Below are positions 11,762 to 24,110 of a stretch of 64,000 bases of DNA, one piece after another. This stretch comes from [Phialemoniopsis] sp. UDSM-2020. Its lineage: Eukaryota > Ascomycota > Sordariomycetes > Thyridiales > Thyridiaceae. The notes below the pieces were generated by a model. It was not told where the DNA came from. It saw only the letters and a program-made list of their open reading frames with translations, and searched no databases. The first letter of the stretch is position 1. The number at the start of each line of letters is the position of its first letter. Position numbers and translations under genes: made by a program. The stretch spans positions 124,001 to 188,000 of the forward strand of contig JAEILZ010000006.1 in the NCBI GenBank assembly GCA_018873225.1. The letters run 5' to 3'.

Positions 11762-13525
11762 GTCTGCGGTTGTGATTTTTGGGGGCAGGTGTGGTGAACC
11801 CCGAATATTAGAGGTAGTAAGAAAAGGTAACAAGATCTAGTGTGACGCGCTGTTGTGTGAACGTAGTAGAGAAATCAGAGCTCGTGGCTAGCTGTATGGC
11901 ATCATGAAAACCGCATGAGAGAGAGGCTGCAGCTATACTGGTATCATTGGGGGTTCGAATTGGAAATTTTTCTTGGCAAGGGAAAGGTGAGAAAGAAGAA
12001 GGTGTGTCGTGGGTGGGAGGAAATGAAGGTTTTCAGGCTACAGGATGGGAGAAATCGAGGGTGGGAAGCTGTGAGGGAGGTGAAGTAAAGTAAAGTGCAG
12101 GCAGGTACCTGCTTCTGCTAAATACGGTACTTGCTAGTCAGGCTGGACCGGGTCAGCTTTTTGGGGTAAGATAAAGTACAGGTAGCTAAACGGAGAGCTA
12201 CGCAGAAAGGCTAGATTAGCTTGTGGTTAAGCCGTTTTATTTTTATTGAGACTCGAGGCGAAAAGGGGAGTGTCACACACGCACCAGAGTCAGACACCGA
12301 GACGGAGGGAGAGGGAGAGCTGGGAGGGAAGGAAAAGCCACACTGTCAGCCACCCCGTCAGCTAGTTACCACCTTGCCCCATTCCCTCCTATCTATCTCT
12401 ATTTTCTTTCTTGATATGGCAGTTCTATTGCGAATTTGGTGACGCGTTCTCGGTCTTTAATTGAACAAGTCGTCGTTGGTTTATTTCACTGTTATTATCC
12501 TGATACGGCAAGTATTTTGCGAATTTTAGGTCACCGTTTCAGTCCGGCTTGGCAAAAAGAGAACAGCGGGTAGCGGTACCGGGTCTGGTGTTTACCTGGG
12601 GGCGGCACGAGGAATTTGTGGCGCTCGCAGCGGAAGACACAGATCGACCAGAGCGTCCAATGGATGCAGTCAATCCGTGTGTGCGAGTCGGTCTGGGCTG
12701 GGTCTAGAGGGATTAGGTTTGAGTCGTGCCGGCTGGCATTTGCGCACCAGACCTCGACTCCCAAAGGTTGTGACCATCCACCACCGTCTTTGGCCACTAC
12801 CGTTTACCGGGCCCAAAGCTAAGAGCGCCTGACAGACAGACATCCATTCCATCCAGCTCATGCCTCTTACCTTGCCTGCATTGCCAGCGTTGACCGCTAG
12901 TCGAGGCCAAAAAGCTCCGTCTCTAGCGCCACCAACGGTATGCTTCCATGCTTCTTTGCTTCTTTTTTTTCTCCTCGAGGGAGAGGCGAGTGAGCACGAG
13001 GGCAAGCGAAGGGAAAGGAAAATGATGGCATGCAGCTGCTAAATTGCTAATTCTTTTTCTAATTGGAGGAGATGCCCATTCATTATTGCCCACAAAGGGG
13101 ACCAGAGCTCGACTGGGACTAGCCGTCATTCATGGCCTACTGTCTGTGCTGTGCATGATTGTGAGCGAGTGGTCTGGACCGGTCCATTTTCCCCAGCTCC
13201 AGCTTGCAAGGAGTCACCCCTGCTTAGTCACTACTTCTTTTCACCACCACGACCCAGACCAACATCTTCACGATACCTACTACGTACTGGTTCATTCGTC
13301 TATTCATTCGTCTAGGGTATCCCAATCTATCGCAATATCCGCTGCAGATGACGCTAATCTTCGACTTAGTCCCAGGTCAAACAGCCACCCGGGCACGCCA
13401 GGCTTCCTGACACCTTCCCCACAAGCCAATATTCCAGGGTCTAGGTCCGTCATCACGATGACACCAGACAGAATCGAGGCGGTAAACGATAAATCAATCA
13501 CGATCCTCCGGCTCGTCGCTCCCCA
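11762..13525. other. Intergenic region, divergent/convergent flank
   Basis: No supportable gene in about 1.76 kb. Notable small items: a perfect 12-bp palindrome GCAGGTACCTGC at 12101-12112, a TTTTGCGA motif at 12525-12532, and GT/CT-rich tracts. The stretch nearest 11762 is the promoter of the GT32-2 gene; the stretch nearest 13525 should contain the 3' UTR of the following minus-strand gene. Confidence 0.45.
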
Positions 13526-16420
13526 TCAGGCCATCGGCATCTCAATATCCCCGTCCGCCATCAAGTAAATGTCCGACGAGTCTGGCTGCACCACCAAGAA
13601 CGCAATCAGGAAGATCGCCCGCAGCTCCAACAGGATTGCAAGCTCCCCACACTTCTGGGCTCTCCATTCTCCAGTCTCACCCGGGAACACCTCCAGGTTC
13701 TCCTCCAGGTGCGCCGCTAACTCCCATTCGGCCAGCGTCGCATCGCCAGGCAGAGCTGCTGCTGCTGCTGCTGCACCTCCACTGCTAGGCTCATTTGCCT
13801 CTGGTGCAGCTTCGGGCTCAGCAGCCTCAGACTGATTGCTTGTCCTATTGGTCTTAGCTGATGTCGCTGAGCTGCGTACGCTCGGAGCATTCGATCCTTC
13901 CGTCGTCGGTTCGTTGGGCCGCCAAGACTTGACGATGCTGCGCACGACCGCTGCCTCGGCTGCCTTCCAGACGTGACTGGGCGAGTCGTCGTCGTCTTCA
14001 TCATCAGAAGAGTCAGAAGAAGCGGAAGAATCACCATCAGAGCCATAATCAGGGTCTCTCGTGATGATATCGTTGCCGCCCTCAGGTTCATGATTAGTGT
14101 CTCTGGTAATGACATCGTCATTGCTGCTTGGCCGAATGTTTCCAGAAGTGGTGCTTGCGCCGCTCTCAACGTCGTTCTCGTCACCATCCGCTCTCGATGC
14201 GACATGATCGCTATCACTCTCCTCCACTATCGCAACAACGTCGCCGCCACTAGTCCACTGCCCACCGTTGTCGCCGTTAGGGGTATCATCCACAACCACC
14301 ACATCGTCGTCGGCATTTGCAGCGGTCGTCTTATACTTTTCCGCCGCGTCCTCCTCGCCACCTCGGCTTCCGGGCGGCGGCGTCGACGGCGGCGCCGCCC
14401 AGCCTCCCCGGATGTGAAATTGAATCGCAATGTCGATCAGAATGACCTGGATCCAGAGCAGGTTGACGATCGTCACATCCCTCTCTATCGCCTTGCCCAT
14501 TTCTGCTGTCGTCTTGGACCACTTTTGCACCTCGAACCGCTTGAGCAGATCCCACGTCTCCTGTATCACTACCGCGCGCGAGACTCGCCTGCCAGTATCG
14601 GGCGTCGTCGCCACCACCTCGTCCTGCAAATGCTGCGGCAACAACCGGAAGAAGGGCCGCATCGAGGTCGTTCCCCAGCAAAGCGTCCCGTTCCAGCTCA
14701 GCAGGTCATCTAGCGCCGGGGCTCCCATGTAGTACGATGACCAGATGCTCGCAAACGCCAGGGACCCGTCGGCTATCTCCTCGTCTAGTCCCACAGAAAT
14801 CCAATGCACGCCTTCCGGCATGGCCTGAAAGCGCTTGGCGCGGTGGCGCACCCAGGGCAGGAGGGCATGTAGCAGGGCGCGGGAGGGAAAGCCCGCTGCT
14901 ATCGTGTGGACTGACATGAAGGTGGCAGCTGCCATCAGTGTCGGCACTCGGCTGTCCGTTATCTGCTGCCACCGGGCGAAGCAGTCGCGCAGCTCATCCT
15001 GTACGCTGTGAGTCTCATGGTAGAAGAAGTCGGGGTGGTTAGGGGTGCATACATGCGTCACGTCTGATCTCTGCGGCTCATCGTACAGATAAATATCTCG
15101 CAACCTGTCCCCGACAGCACTGTTCTGGTTCTTGTGCGTCGGATCGCTTCCGCCCTCGGCTTGTGTCTGTTCACCACGGTCAGCTTTGAGCCCCGATGGA
15201 CGTCTTCCACACAAATGGCCAACTTACGACTAGCGGATCGCTCGAGAATCTCTCGGGGTCCTTGGACACAACGAGGTCGATGCAGAGGTTCCTCAACGTA
15301 TACGACTCGCGCAGGATAGGCCCGCTCTGGAATCCCTTCCTAGTCATCTTGCGCGCCTCGCGTTGCCACTCAAAATAGTCGTCCATCGAAATATCCTTGC
15401 CGACGGCCCGTCCTACGACCTGCAAGGGCCAGTAGTGGTTATCGGCCATGTAATCGCCAAAATGCGCACGCCCGGCCACCCACCAGCGCGCATCCCCAAC
15501 CCAATGCGCGTGGCAGGGTGCGAGGACGCTCCTCAACGCCACGATGTCGCCCTCGAACCGCAACACCTTGCCCACAACGGGGACCTCCTCGGTCGTGATG
15601 GACGCGACGGGACTCCAGGCCGAGAAGGTGCGGTTGGGCACGTCGATCTCGACGGAGCGGAACCCCAGCAAGAAGGCAAACTTGCCCAGGTCCGAGAGCT
15701 TGACGCGCTGCACGGGCGTGTCGAGGTTGGAGTAGACCGTCTCGGCATCGACTTTTGTGACGACGAGCGACTCGACCGAGCTAACCCTAAGCGAAAGGAG
15801 CAGCTGGGCCCAAGATGCCCGGGGCCGCTGCAGCGGGTGTAGCCAGTTGCGCAAGCGGTACTTGAGGAATGCGCCGGACTGTTTCCAGTCCAGATCCCAG
15901 ATTGTGAGGGGCCTGTCGCTGTTGCTGAGGACGTGATATGCGTCGCTGTGTGCCCCTCCGTCAGAGATCTTCCGCCACGAAAACAACGCCCGCTGCAAAC
16001 CACAGCGTGAGACAAGGGTACTCACGCGATATGCCAATTCGTCAAACCCTGATAGTCCGACCCGACATCGTTCCAGTACGCCCCTTCCTTGGCAAAGTAG
16101 ATCTCCTGCATGTCCGAGTGGGAGCGGATCCCGCGCGACTGCTCCTCGACCATGGCGTCGGTGACCTTGTTGGCGCTCAGGTCGAGCAGCGGGTAGTGCA
16201 CGCGCATCTTCCACGACGCGAGCGACCACGACGTGCTGACGTGCGCGTTGGCGTGCCCGATGGCCGCGCGCGTGCACTTTTCGCGCGCGTTGTTGGACGT
16301 CAGGTATTGGAGGAGGGCCTGCAGGATGGCCACGATGAAGGCGCCGCCGCCGAGGACGGCCGCGACGAGGGCGACTAGGTACTCGGCCGACGAGTCCTTG
16401 CTGTCGAGGGCCGAGTCCAT
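13526..16420 (-). CDS. Large fungal membrane protein of unknown function (modin-like by weak resemblance)
   Basis: Exons: 16420-16026, 15945-15228, 15166-13526; 917 aa. N-terminal membrane segment LVALVAAVLGGGAFIVAIL at about 15-33, then a conserved-looking globular part with WKMRVHYPLLDL and TIWDLDWKQSG. Another hydrophobic segment (NLLWIQVILIDIAIQF) lies near residue 600, then a long acidic, serine-rich linker (about 660-770, with SSDDEDDDDSP and VVVVDD runs) and an alanine run. The C-terminus ends with another hydrophobic stretch (AIFLIAFLVV). Proteins with this N-terminus are annotated in some fungal genomes as modin; I recall this only loosely and infer no function. The first acceptor is taken at 15946-15948 because the nearer CAG breaks frame. 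Confidence 0.75.
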
Positions 16421-16979
16421 TGTGATTCGGCGCCCGCTTTGCGCGGGGGGTGTTGTGGTTGACGACGCGGTAAGGTGAGGTGAATGGGAACAAAAGGTAA
16501 GCAAAGAGATAAGTCTTTTGCCTGCAACCCTTTCAAAGTTTTCCATCCATCGTGAGACAACGGCCTTGCGCCTCGTTCGGTGCCAATTTTGGCGCTGGAA
16601 ATGAGTAGTTGCGTCAGAGATGCAGGCTCAGCCCACTGATCTGCCGCCAAGGCCAATCACAACCCCGGAGGCCCAACTCGACCCCTGCAAGGCTGCTGCA
16701 GTAGCGCGGGGAGCTGGATGTAAGACGCGGTAATAGAAGCGGTAGGTTGACTTGTGTTTGTGCTTTTTCCTAGAGAGTGAGGTGAAATGTGCAATTGTCA
16801 GAGTTCTGGTTGTGGATGTCACACAATGTCAGACTTTACTGTTACGAGAACGATCTCACGGTGTGTCGTGAAGAGCATGTAATACGTTTTCGTTTTTCAA
16901 GTTAAGATTTGCCTTCTCATCACTCTATCTCCTCCGAACTTGGATCTGTATCATATCAGTCAGACCCGATGGCAGCTTT
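16421..16979. other. Intergenic region, promoter of the large membrane protein gene
   Basis: About 560 bp upstream of the membrane-protein start and downstream of the dynamin gene stop. No gene or recognisable repeat seen. Confidence 0.45.
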
Positions 16980-19481
16980 TTAAACTCCAGGCCAAGCCCC
17001 GAATCCTCTGTTCACCGGTGCGTATCGGGGCACTTCTTCTACTGCGGGTTCCGGAGCATAACACACTTCTTCATCCATTGGCGCCGGTTCTGGACTATAA
17101 TCACCTGCCGGCTCTGAGACTGGACGGGAGCTCTCTGGCCACGGCATGGGACTGGCCTCGAGCGGCTGCGGAGTGTCTGGAGGTGGGATATCATCATCAT
17201 CCGGAGTATCAGGTGACAACGGTCTTTCATGCCCACCACCACCTTCCGCCAGCTCTTCATTTGCATCCTCATTTTCTATATGGAGAAGTCAGACATATCG
17301 GCCACAGCTAGAACGGCGAAGAGTGACGGAGTGGAACAGTACTCGCCTTCATTTGCAGTGGAGTGGGATTGATCCAGTCGCTTGAGGTCTTGCAGCCCCG
17401 CCTCCAGGACAGCCAGCTTCTCTTCGTACTGTCTGCGTATACGAACGGTGTCCTCGCTCTCTGCAGCGAGATCACGAACCTGGTCGTCGGAGAGATCGTA
17501 GACGATTGCCGCGTCAAAGAGAGATGGTAATTTGCGAATGAGGCAAGCTTCGATGGCCAAGATGCTGATGTCATCGATGAACCTCTTCATGGCGACCTGA
17601 TATAGTTCCAAGTCCGCGGTCAGCCTTTACTATCGATCAAGGTAGACTTCAGTAGCCTCGCAGTTAACTGACCTTGTAGTACGCCTGCATGTAGTCTAAG
17701 GCCAGCTCGCACGCGTAAAGCTCCATGTCGACTTCGGTGCTTCGAATTATTGATGCCAGAAGGTCTTTCGGCGGGTTTTTGAGAGCCTTGCCATTCTTCG
17801 AACCAAAAGACGCGTTGAAAGCTTTTCCCATCCGTCGTTCAAGTCTTTTTGACTGGGCCTTCTGGACGTTTTCTGTCAGGTAGTGGTTGTAGGTAATAGG
17901 ATGAAGTTCGAAGTGTGGAGAGAGTAGTTCCGTGACCTTCAGGGCTAGATCCTTCTCCATGCTACCCAAGATTCCGCGGACGAGGCGAATCAGGTTACCG
18001 TACACCTCTTCGGCCACAAGGTGTGCAAGTATGTTCTCAATCGCGCGGTGCACCGCTTGAAGAACCGACTCCTTGGCAGCTAGAGTGATGTCCTTCCAGG
18101 GCCTGCATTGGTCGGCGAACAATTCGCCGACGATCATTGGATTGAAGGTTCCGGGTAGTTCGGTGCCCCGAGTGCGACGTAGAAGAGACTTGACCTCAAC
18201 GAGGTAAGAAGTCCGGTGTACTCGTCTATCTTCGAGTCCAAGGTTATAGTCGTCCTCAACAATGATACACTGCTCACCACGCTCTCGCATGTCTCTGGCA
18301 AAATCGGTCAATGTGTTTTGCACCACGGCCCGCAATCGCTTGTGATATCCCTCGTCCTCCTTCGCGCTTCCGAAATACGGATCGCTGTAGTTGCCACCAA
18401 TCGAAGCCCGTATGAGCGTTGAGAACTGCTCGCTGACGTGGTGAAGGAATCGTCGCTGTTCGACCAGCGATTGCCTTGAGCTACCAAAGCGCTCAAGCCT
18501 TTGAACGCAGTCAGTTATGCCGGATTCAACGTCATGGAGGAGACCAGGGAGCTGTCGTAAGATCTGCTGTTTCAAGACGTCACTGAGTCGAGTCCTTAGT
18601 GATTTGATGCCAAGACATGCAGGGTCAAGAGAGGTCCACGCGCCCTGACAAAAGAACGCCTCCTCGGCCGCATCTCGCTCAACAGACGACGCTTTTCGCA
18701 TTTCATAGTCACGATTCTTCAGCACGTGCCAGCCCAGCTTGAAGGCAACATTCTTGTTCTGAGCCATATTCACGAAGGCCCTCTCCATTTCCGAACCCAC
18801 ATCCAGGGTGTCAGGCTTGGTGATGAGGCCTAGAGTTCGCATGCCCTTGGGGTCAAGCTCGCGAGCCAGCTCGGTCACCTCTTGCAGGGCAAAGTCGTTC
18901 TTCGCAGAGACAACGGCGAGAATGATACTTCTCGGTCGCTCCATATAGCCCCGCACCATGTCATGCACGACAGCAGCATCATCGGTCGTCTGGTCTTTGT
19001 TTCCCGCGCGATATAGACCGGGAAGATCCACTAAGGTCAAGTGCGGCTGCTTCGGTCCGGACAATTCTACTCGCAATGTGTCTGTCGCGAACGCAGTGTC
19101 CGAGAGCCCCATCGCCACCTTAGCGGCTTCGATAGCCATCTTGAGGTCAGGCCGTTCAATGTCAATGTCGTAGTCGAACTTGGCAATCCTCTCTTTGTCC
19201 TGGGCGGATTTATCGGGGCCCGGTCTGATAGAGACGCGAACTCCGGCCGTCGAGTGGCGGCGCAGGATCAGTTCGGTGGCGAACTGCGTGCACAGGGTGG
19301 TTTTGGTGGGAAAGGATATCCCAGAGATGGCTTCGAGCACCGAGCTCTTCCCAGCCGACTGATCGCCGCAGACGATGATCTCGGGTAGGTCGATGTATCG
19401 ACTGATGCCCTTTGCACGGAGGTTGTCGATGATGTCGAGCAGATCTCGGTGATCCTTTGACTGGAGCATGACGGACGACAT
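16980..19481 (-). CDS. Dynamin-like (Mx/Vps1-type) GTPase with acidic proline-rich tail
   Basis: Exons: 19481-17673, 17596-17347, 17275-16980; 784 aa. The G domain is complete: P-loop GDQSAGKSS (39-47), switch threonine in TTLCTQFATE, DLPG (152-155), TKPD (221-224). A middle/stalk region and a GTPase-effector-like segment (MKRFIDDISILAIEACLI ... DLSDDQVRDLAAES) follow. Such proteins remodel membranes; many fungal paralogues are uncharacterised. An in-frame ATG at 19595 could add 38 residues. The last intron appears to use a GC donor (G|gcgagt, 17346 down to 17276). This gives a 98-residue D/P/E-rich tail; a GT donor 4 bp downstream with the same acceptor would stop after two codons, and a GT donor with a poor later acceptor near 17224 is a less likely alternative. 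Confidence 0.85.
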
Positions 19482-20504
19482 GTTGTTTGGAGTGCTTTGT
19501 GGCAGATGGACTTTGTGGACGTAAGTTGTTTGTAATACAGGGCTTGCTGGAACAAAAGATCTTTTTTCTGAGTAAGGATTTAGATTCCTGAGCATACTGG
19601 ATTCGAAGAGAACGATGGGGTTTTATCGCGACGAGACATCAAACTACCATTTGAATTTGCAGCCTCATTCTCATGGTCGAGCTTTGTTCCTGGACTAATG
19701 ACAACTCAACACATATTTGTGCTATGCGAGTGAATCATTTTGGCCAGTAATTTGCATCATGCCGCATCTGCAAACGTATGCTACCTCCAATGACATCTCC
19801 GACCGCACGCGGGTTGCATTCACCGGCCTGCGGGAGGCCACCCAACTCCACAAAAACAGAAGCAAACTTAACTTTCTTATGAGGCGAGCGAGCGCGCAGT
19901 TGATAAACACGGATGAATGTGAAAGCGACTACTGGAGTCCAATCACCATGCACGGGCAGTCTCGCTACATTGCACGGTGGCGAAGAGGTCCGGTTTGGTG
20001 AGCGTTGCGACACCCTCAACTTAGAGTCCATGGTCATCTATCTGGTCTCAATGTCAGAATTGGTCAGTTGGCTGTTCCTCAATCTATATCAAATAGAATA
20101 CACCGCCAGTGCGGCGGTGCTCAGCTTGTCGATAATTATAATGTTCAGTGGCCGTTTGGGGGTGAGAGACTGACTACAATGGGGGCGTAATGGCACTGGG
20201 AGGGTAGCATTTGGTCATCGCTGCACGCCAAGCTTGTGCAGAAGGTTACACATACTCGCGATTATGGGGGCGCATGTGGCAGTACTGGACCTCAGCCGTT
20301 TCTATGTTGATGTCGAGCAGGCCTTTCGAGTAGCGCATAGGGAAAGAGTTGGTTTCAGCTGGCATTGAAGTCAACTACTGGCATGGCTATATAACTTTCT
20401 CTCTTGCCCTCGAGTTTCAAATTGATTACGAGTGAAAAGCCACATATTCCATCTCTCAAGCACTATCAATTTTGTACTTTTTAGACGCTCCGCTCCACTG
20501 CATC
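19482..20504. other. Intergenic region
   Basis: About 1 kb between the divergent dynamin gene and the secreted cupin-like gene; contains both promoters. No additional gene supported. Confidence 0.5.
20387..20394 (+). promoter_or_regulatory. TATA-like element (CTATATAA)
   Basis: Lies about 110 bp upstream of the ATG at 20505 of the secreted cupin-like gene, a plausible distance for a fungal core promoter with a short leader. Confidence 0.4.
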
Positions 20505-21079
20505 ATGCGCGCTGCACAACTCGCTGTTCCGGTCTTGGCGGCTACTGCAGCCTGCCAAACGCCTTTCAATGTGACTGCAATTGGCGCCAGTAATGGGTTC
20601 TCGAGATTCGAGTGCTGGCAGACAGACTCGCCATTCTTCACATCAAAAGACAAGGCTACAAAGGGCGCCAGTATCGCACAGCTCGGGAACGTCTCGACTC
20701 TTGCCTGGTCCATCGGTCATCCTGGCCAGAGCGTTGCCGCACATTGCGCACCATCCAACCAGTGAGTCAAGATGATCAAGCAGGAAAGGTATAATGTCTG
20801 ACATAGTTCTCTGGAAGATGGGTTATACTTCTCGAGGGCTTTGCCCGTGTTACACTCCCACGCGACAACTCGACCTCAATTTACATGACCGGCGGCAAGT
20901 TCGGCATCTTGTTCGCATCAGATATAGCCAACGTCAGCAGGCAAGGCCACGTTAGCACATACCTTGGCAATTCGGAGAGTGTGTTTCTCCAGATCCCAAC
21001 GGCTGATGGGCTGCCGCCTAAGCACAAGACGCTACACATGGGCCCATGCACGCCTGATGAGTTGACGGGATTGAGTTGA
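20505..21079 (+). CDS. Small secreted cupin-like protein
   Basis: Exons 20505-20761 and 20818-21079; 172 aa. A typical signal peptide (MRAAQLAVPVLAATAA) is followed by CQTPFNV. The body contains RFECWQTDSPFF, KGASIAQLG, LAWSIGHPGQSVAAHCAPSNQWVILLEGFARVTLP split by the intron, and a later GHVSTYLG/VFLQIPTADG/HKTLHMGPC block. This is the pattern of small secreted cupin/RmlC-fold proteins of plant-associated ascomycetes. The acceptor at 20816-20817 is chosen over an acatag 11 bp upstream because only it keeps frame and forms SNQWV. Six or so cysteines/histidines could bind metal; no function is known to me. Confidence 0.8.
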
Positions 21080-21484
21080 GCCCGGGCACCGACGAGATTG
21101 TTGACCAGGAATAGACTCAACAATGTATAATAGTATCGTAGTTATGTATAGATTTCGATTGAATGAAGGTGGTTCATCCGATATCCGTTCCGTCGGGATG
21201 ATTTACAAGATTCCGAGCATTCGTGGATGCGATCTGGCGAATCACAGACCAAGCCGAAGTCGCGAACTGGGCTTTAAACTCCGCGCTCTGGAGATAACCG
21301 GGCTTTACGAACCACCAGACTAACAGACCACCACGCAATGATATCGTGAGAGCAACAAGACACGATTATATATAAATTGACTATGTGTACAATGAAGTAT
21401 AGGATGTAGCTGAATTGACAACCCACAATCCCTCATAGATATCAATCCACACACTTTCAAACACTACAACCACCTCTAATCACT
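21080..21484. promoter_or_regulatory. Intergenic region with TATA box for the SnoaL-like gene
   Basis: About 400 bp. A TATATATAAAT element at 21367-21377 sits roughly 108 bp before the ATG at 21485. No other gene seen. Confidence 0.45.
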
Positions 21485-21967
21485 ATGGCCGCCGTCCAGT
21501 CTCTTCCCGCTACTCTGAACCCGCCACTGAGCGGCAGAGAAGCCGTCGCGGATGCCCTGTATCGGTGCATCTTGGGCCTCGATACCAATGACCTGGCTCT
21601 CGTCGAGACGGCCGTCACCCCAGACATTGCTTTCACAATCAACGGAAACACTTTCCAAGGCAAGGAGAAACTCTTTGCAGATTTATTCGCCAAGGTCGGC
21701 AAGCTCGACACCACGCACTCTGTGACCAACATGCGGATCAGCATCGCCGACGGAGACAAGAAAGCCTCACTGACGGCGACTGCCTTGGCTCAGCACTTCC
21801 GCGAGGGCAAGGGGATGGCTCCGGGAGAGACGGGCCTGCTGGTTGCCAGCCTGTATCGGGTCGAGCTGGTCAAGGACGAGGTGGACGGGCTGTGGAAGAT
21901 TAAGCAGTTCGATGCAAAGCCAAATTGGGGAGAGGGAGACTGGAGTATCCTGCGTGGTGATCACTGA
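21485..21967 (+). CDS. SnoaL-like / NTF2-fold protein
   Basis: Intronless, 160 aa. The sequence fits the SnoaL_4 type of the NTF2-like superfamily: REAVADALYRCILGLDTNDLALVETAVTPDIAFTINGN at the start, then FQGKEKLFADLFAKVGKLDTTHSVTNMRI, a beta strand block KKASLTATALAQHF, and a closing W-K-I-K-Q-F-D region. These small domains form a cone-shaped pocket; some are isomerases or hydrolases, many have no known reaction. No signal peptide, so cytosolic. The fold is clear, the substrate is not. A TATA box lies about 108 bp upstream. Confidence 0.82.
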   Translation: MAAVQSLPATLNPPLSGREAVADALYRCILGLDTNDLALVETAVTPDIAFTINGNTFQGKEKLFADLFAKVGKLDTTHSVTNMRISIADGDKKASLTATALAQHFREGKGMAPGETGLLVASLYRVELVKDEVDGLWKIKQFDAKPNWGEGDWSILRGDH

Positions 21968-22841
21968 TCGCAACTCGGCGTCCTTAGGTTACTCGGGCGT
22001 GTCTGCGGGATGGATTAATTAATAACTTTGCTTGTCTAGCGTTTCTGGTGTATGAATACTCTCTACTCTGGTGGCTACTCGGATTCCGTATAAACTAATG
22101 GACCTGTGTCCATATATGCAATTCATGTCCTGGCTTGTACCATTTGCACGTGAGCAGTGATGCTCCGGATTCTTAACCCAAACAAGTCGTTTTGCGGAGT
22201 GTTTCGCGGAGGATTACCGTGTTGATGACCCACTTTGGCGGTGATGTTATCGAGCAGCCCAATCACCTCAACCTCTAGGCACACTGTCGAGGATATTTAA
22301 ACCCGTGCTGATTGGAAGGCACCTTTCGACATCAAGGCTTATCTTATGTGATTTGCGAAGAGAAATGTCTTTTGAAAGAGGGGTATTACTGGATTGGTAA
22401 GTGTATATGAAGAACGCCGCCCCAAGCGGCGTGCATCTCGGGGAGCTCAGGACTCGCCATGCACTTGTGCATATCCAGGTGGGCGAATGAGACAAAGCTC
22501 CAGATATTGCACAATATCATTCCGTCACCCAGTCACACACCTCGGCTCGCCGTACTCGGACGAAGACCCAGAGTACCGGCAACTTTGGTTGCTATTGGAG
22601 CCGGCCATGGCCGCCGAGACGCTCCGACCGGGCGCGGGGTGGCTGCGGCAGAGCACGCAATCCACCCGCCGAATGTCCCAACCGCGCACGTTATCTTGAC
22701 GACACCATCTCGAGCACCAAACTCCCCGAGTGAGGGGTTTGTTATATATATATTCTGCCCTGGTCTTCAGCGGATGGCGGCGTGTCCTTCGCAGCACATC
22801 AAAGACATAATTAGTCTAAGAGAACAAGTAAAGCATCCACA
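21968..22841. promoter_or_regulatory. Intergenic region, promoter of TauD-type gene
   Basis: About 870 bp. A strong TATATATATATT element occupies 22743-22754, roughly 90 bp before the ATG at 22842. No gene supported in the rest. Confidence 0.45.
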
Positions 22842-24110
22842 ATGGCACCGCCGTCAGCGACAGAGACCATCACAGAGCCCGTCAGCCAGACCGGCGCCAA
22901 GCTACGGCTCGTCCCGGCCGGGTCGGGCAACTACAAGGACTTTGGTCGCAGGACAGACTACAACCGGGAGAAGGAGGAGCAAGGTGGCGAGGGCGTGGTG
23001 CCCGCCTCGGTACGTCGATGTCCAGCCCAAGTCGGAAGCACAAAAGGACATGATTGCTAACACGGTCGCGATAGTATCCCAACTACTTACCCACGTGGGA
23101 CCCCAAGCAGAAATACCCGCCCCTCGAGCACTTTGAGCACTACGACCACGGCAAGGATGCCGACCCGTCCTTCCCCAACCTCCTGCCCTCCGGCACCAAG
23201 ATCACCGACCTCACGCCCACCATCGGCACCGAGGTCGACGGCATCCAGCTGAGCAGCCTCTCCAACGCCGGCAAGGACGAGCTCGCCCGCTTCGTCGCCG
23301 AGCGCAAGGTCGTCGCCTTCCGCAACCAGGACTTTGCCGACCTGCCCATCGACAAGGCCCTCGAGTACGGCGGCTATTTTGGCCGCCACCACATCCACCC
23401 GACTTCGGGCTCGCCCAAGGACTTCCCGGAGGTGCACCTTGTGCACCGCGCCGCCGGCGACACCAATCTCAACGGCCTGCTTGAGACGCGCACGAGCTCC
23501 GTCGCGTGGCACAGCGACGTCACGTACGAGGAGCAGCCGCCCGGCACGACTTTTCTTTACATCCTCGACAGCCCGGACACCGGTGGCGACACGCTCTTTG
23601 CCAACGCGGCTGAGGCGTACAATCGCCTGTCGCCCGGCTTCCAGGAGAGGCTGCACGGACTGAAGGCCGTGCACTCTGGCATCGAGCAGGTCAACAACAG
23701 CATCGGCAGGGGCGGCGTGAAGCGCCGGGAGCCTGTCATCAACGAGCACCCCATCGTCCGGACGCACCCTGTCACGGGCGAGAAGGCGTTGTACATTAAT
23801 CCCAACTGTGAGTTGCCTTCTAGGATAGGCCTTTGAGTCTAGCTAATCGTGGATCCATGTAGTCACGCGTGAGATCGTTGGGTACAAGAAGGAAGAGTCG
23901 GATGCTCTGCTTAAGTTCCTCTACGACCACCTCGCATATGGCGCAGACTTCCAGGTGCGCGTCAAGTGGGCCAAGGGCACCGTTGTGGTCTGGGACAACC
24001 GAGTCACGCAGCACTCGGCGCTGCTGGATTGGCAGAACGGCCAAAGAAGGCATTTGGCGCGAATCACTCCTCAGGCGGAGCGGCCTTATGAGACGCCTTT
24101 CAAGGCTTGA
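22842..24110 (+). CDS. TauD-family Fe(II)/2-oxoglutarate dioxygenase (sulfonate/taurine type)
   Basis: Exons 22842-23009, 23075-23807, 23863-24110; 382 aa. Enzymes of this family (for example Jlp1) oxidise sulfonates or related carboxylates with 2-oxoglutarate and O2, releasing sulfite and an aldehyde. The iron ligands are visible: H-x-D in WHSDVTYEEQPPG, and the distal His in NRVTQHSALLDW; the 2-oxoglutarate-binding arginine is in RRHLARITP. The N-terminal section GTEVDGIQLSSLS and VVAFRNQDF is typical. Introns are 65 and 55 bp with clear signals. Taurine specificity is inferred from family resemblance only; it could act on other substrates. No sulfur-assimilation gene is adjacent. Confidence 0.9.

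Noticed and set aside
11941..11970. tRNA B-box-like string GGTTCGAATT
   Set aside because: No A box, acceptor-stem pairing or cloverleaf could be formed around it.
20762..20817. Apparent frameshift in the small secreted protein
   Set aside because: Using an acceptor 11 bp further downstream keeps frame and gives the expected SNQWV junction.
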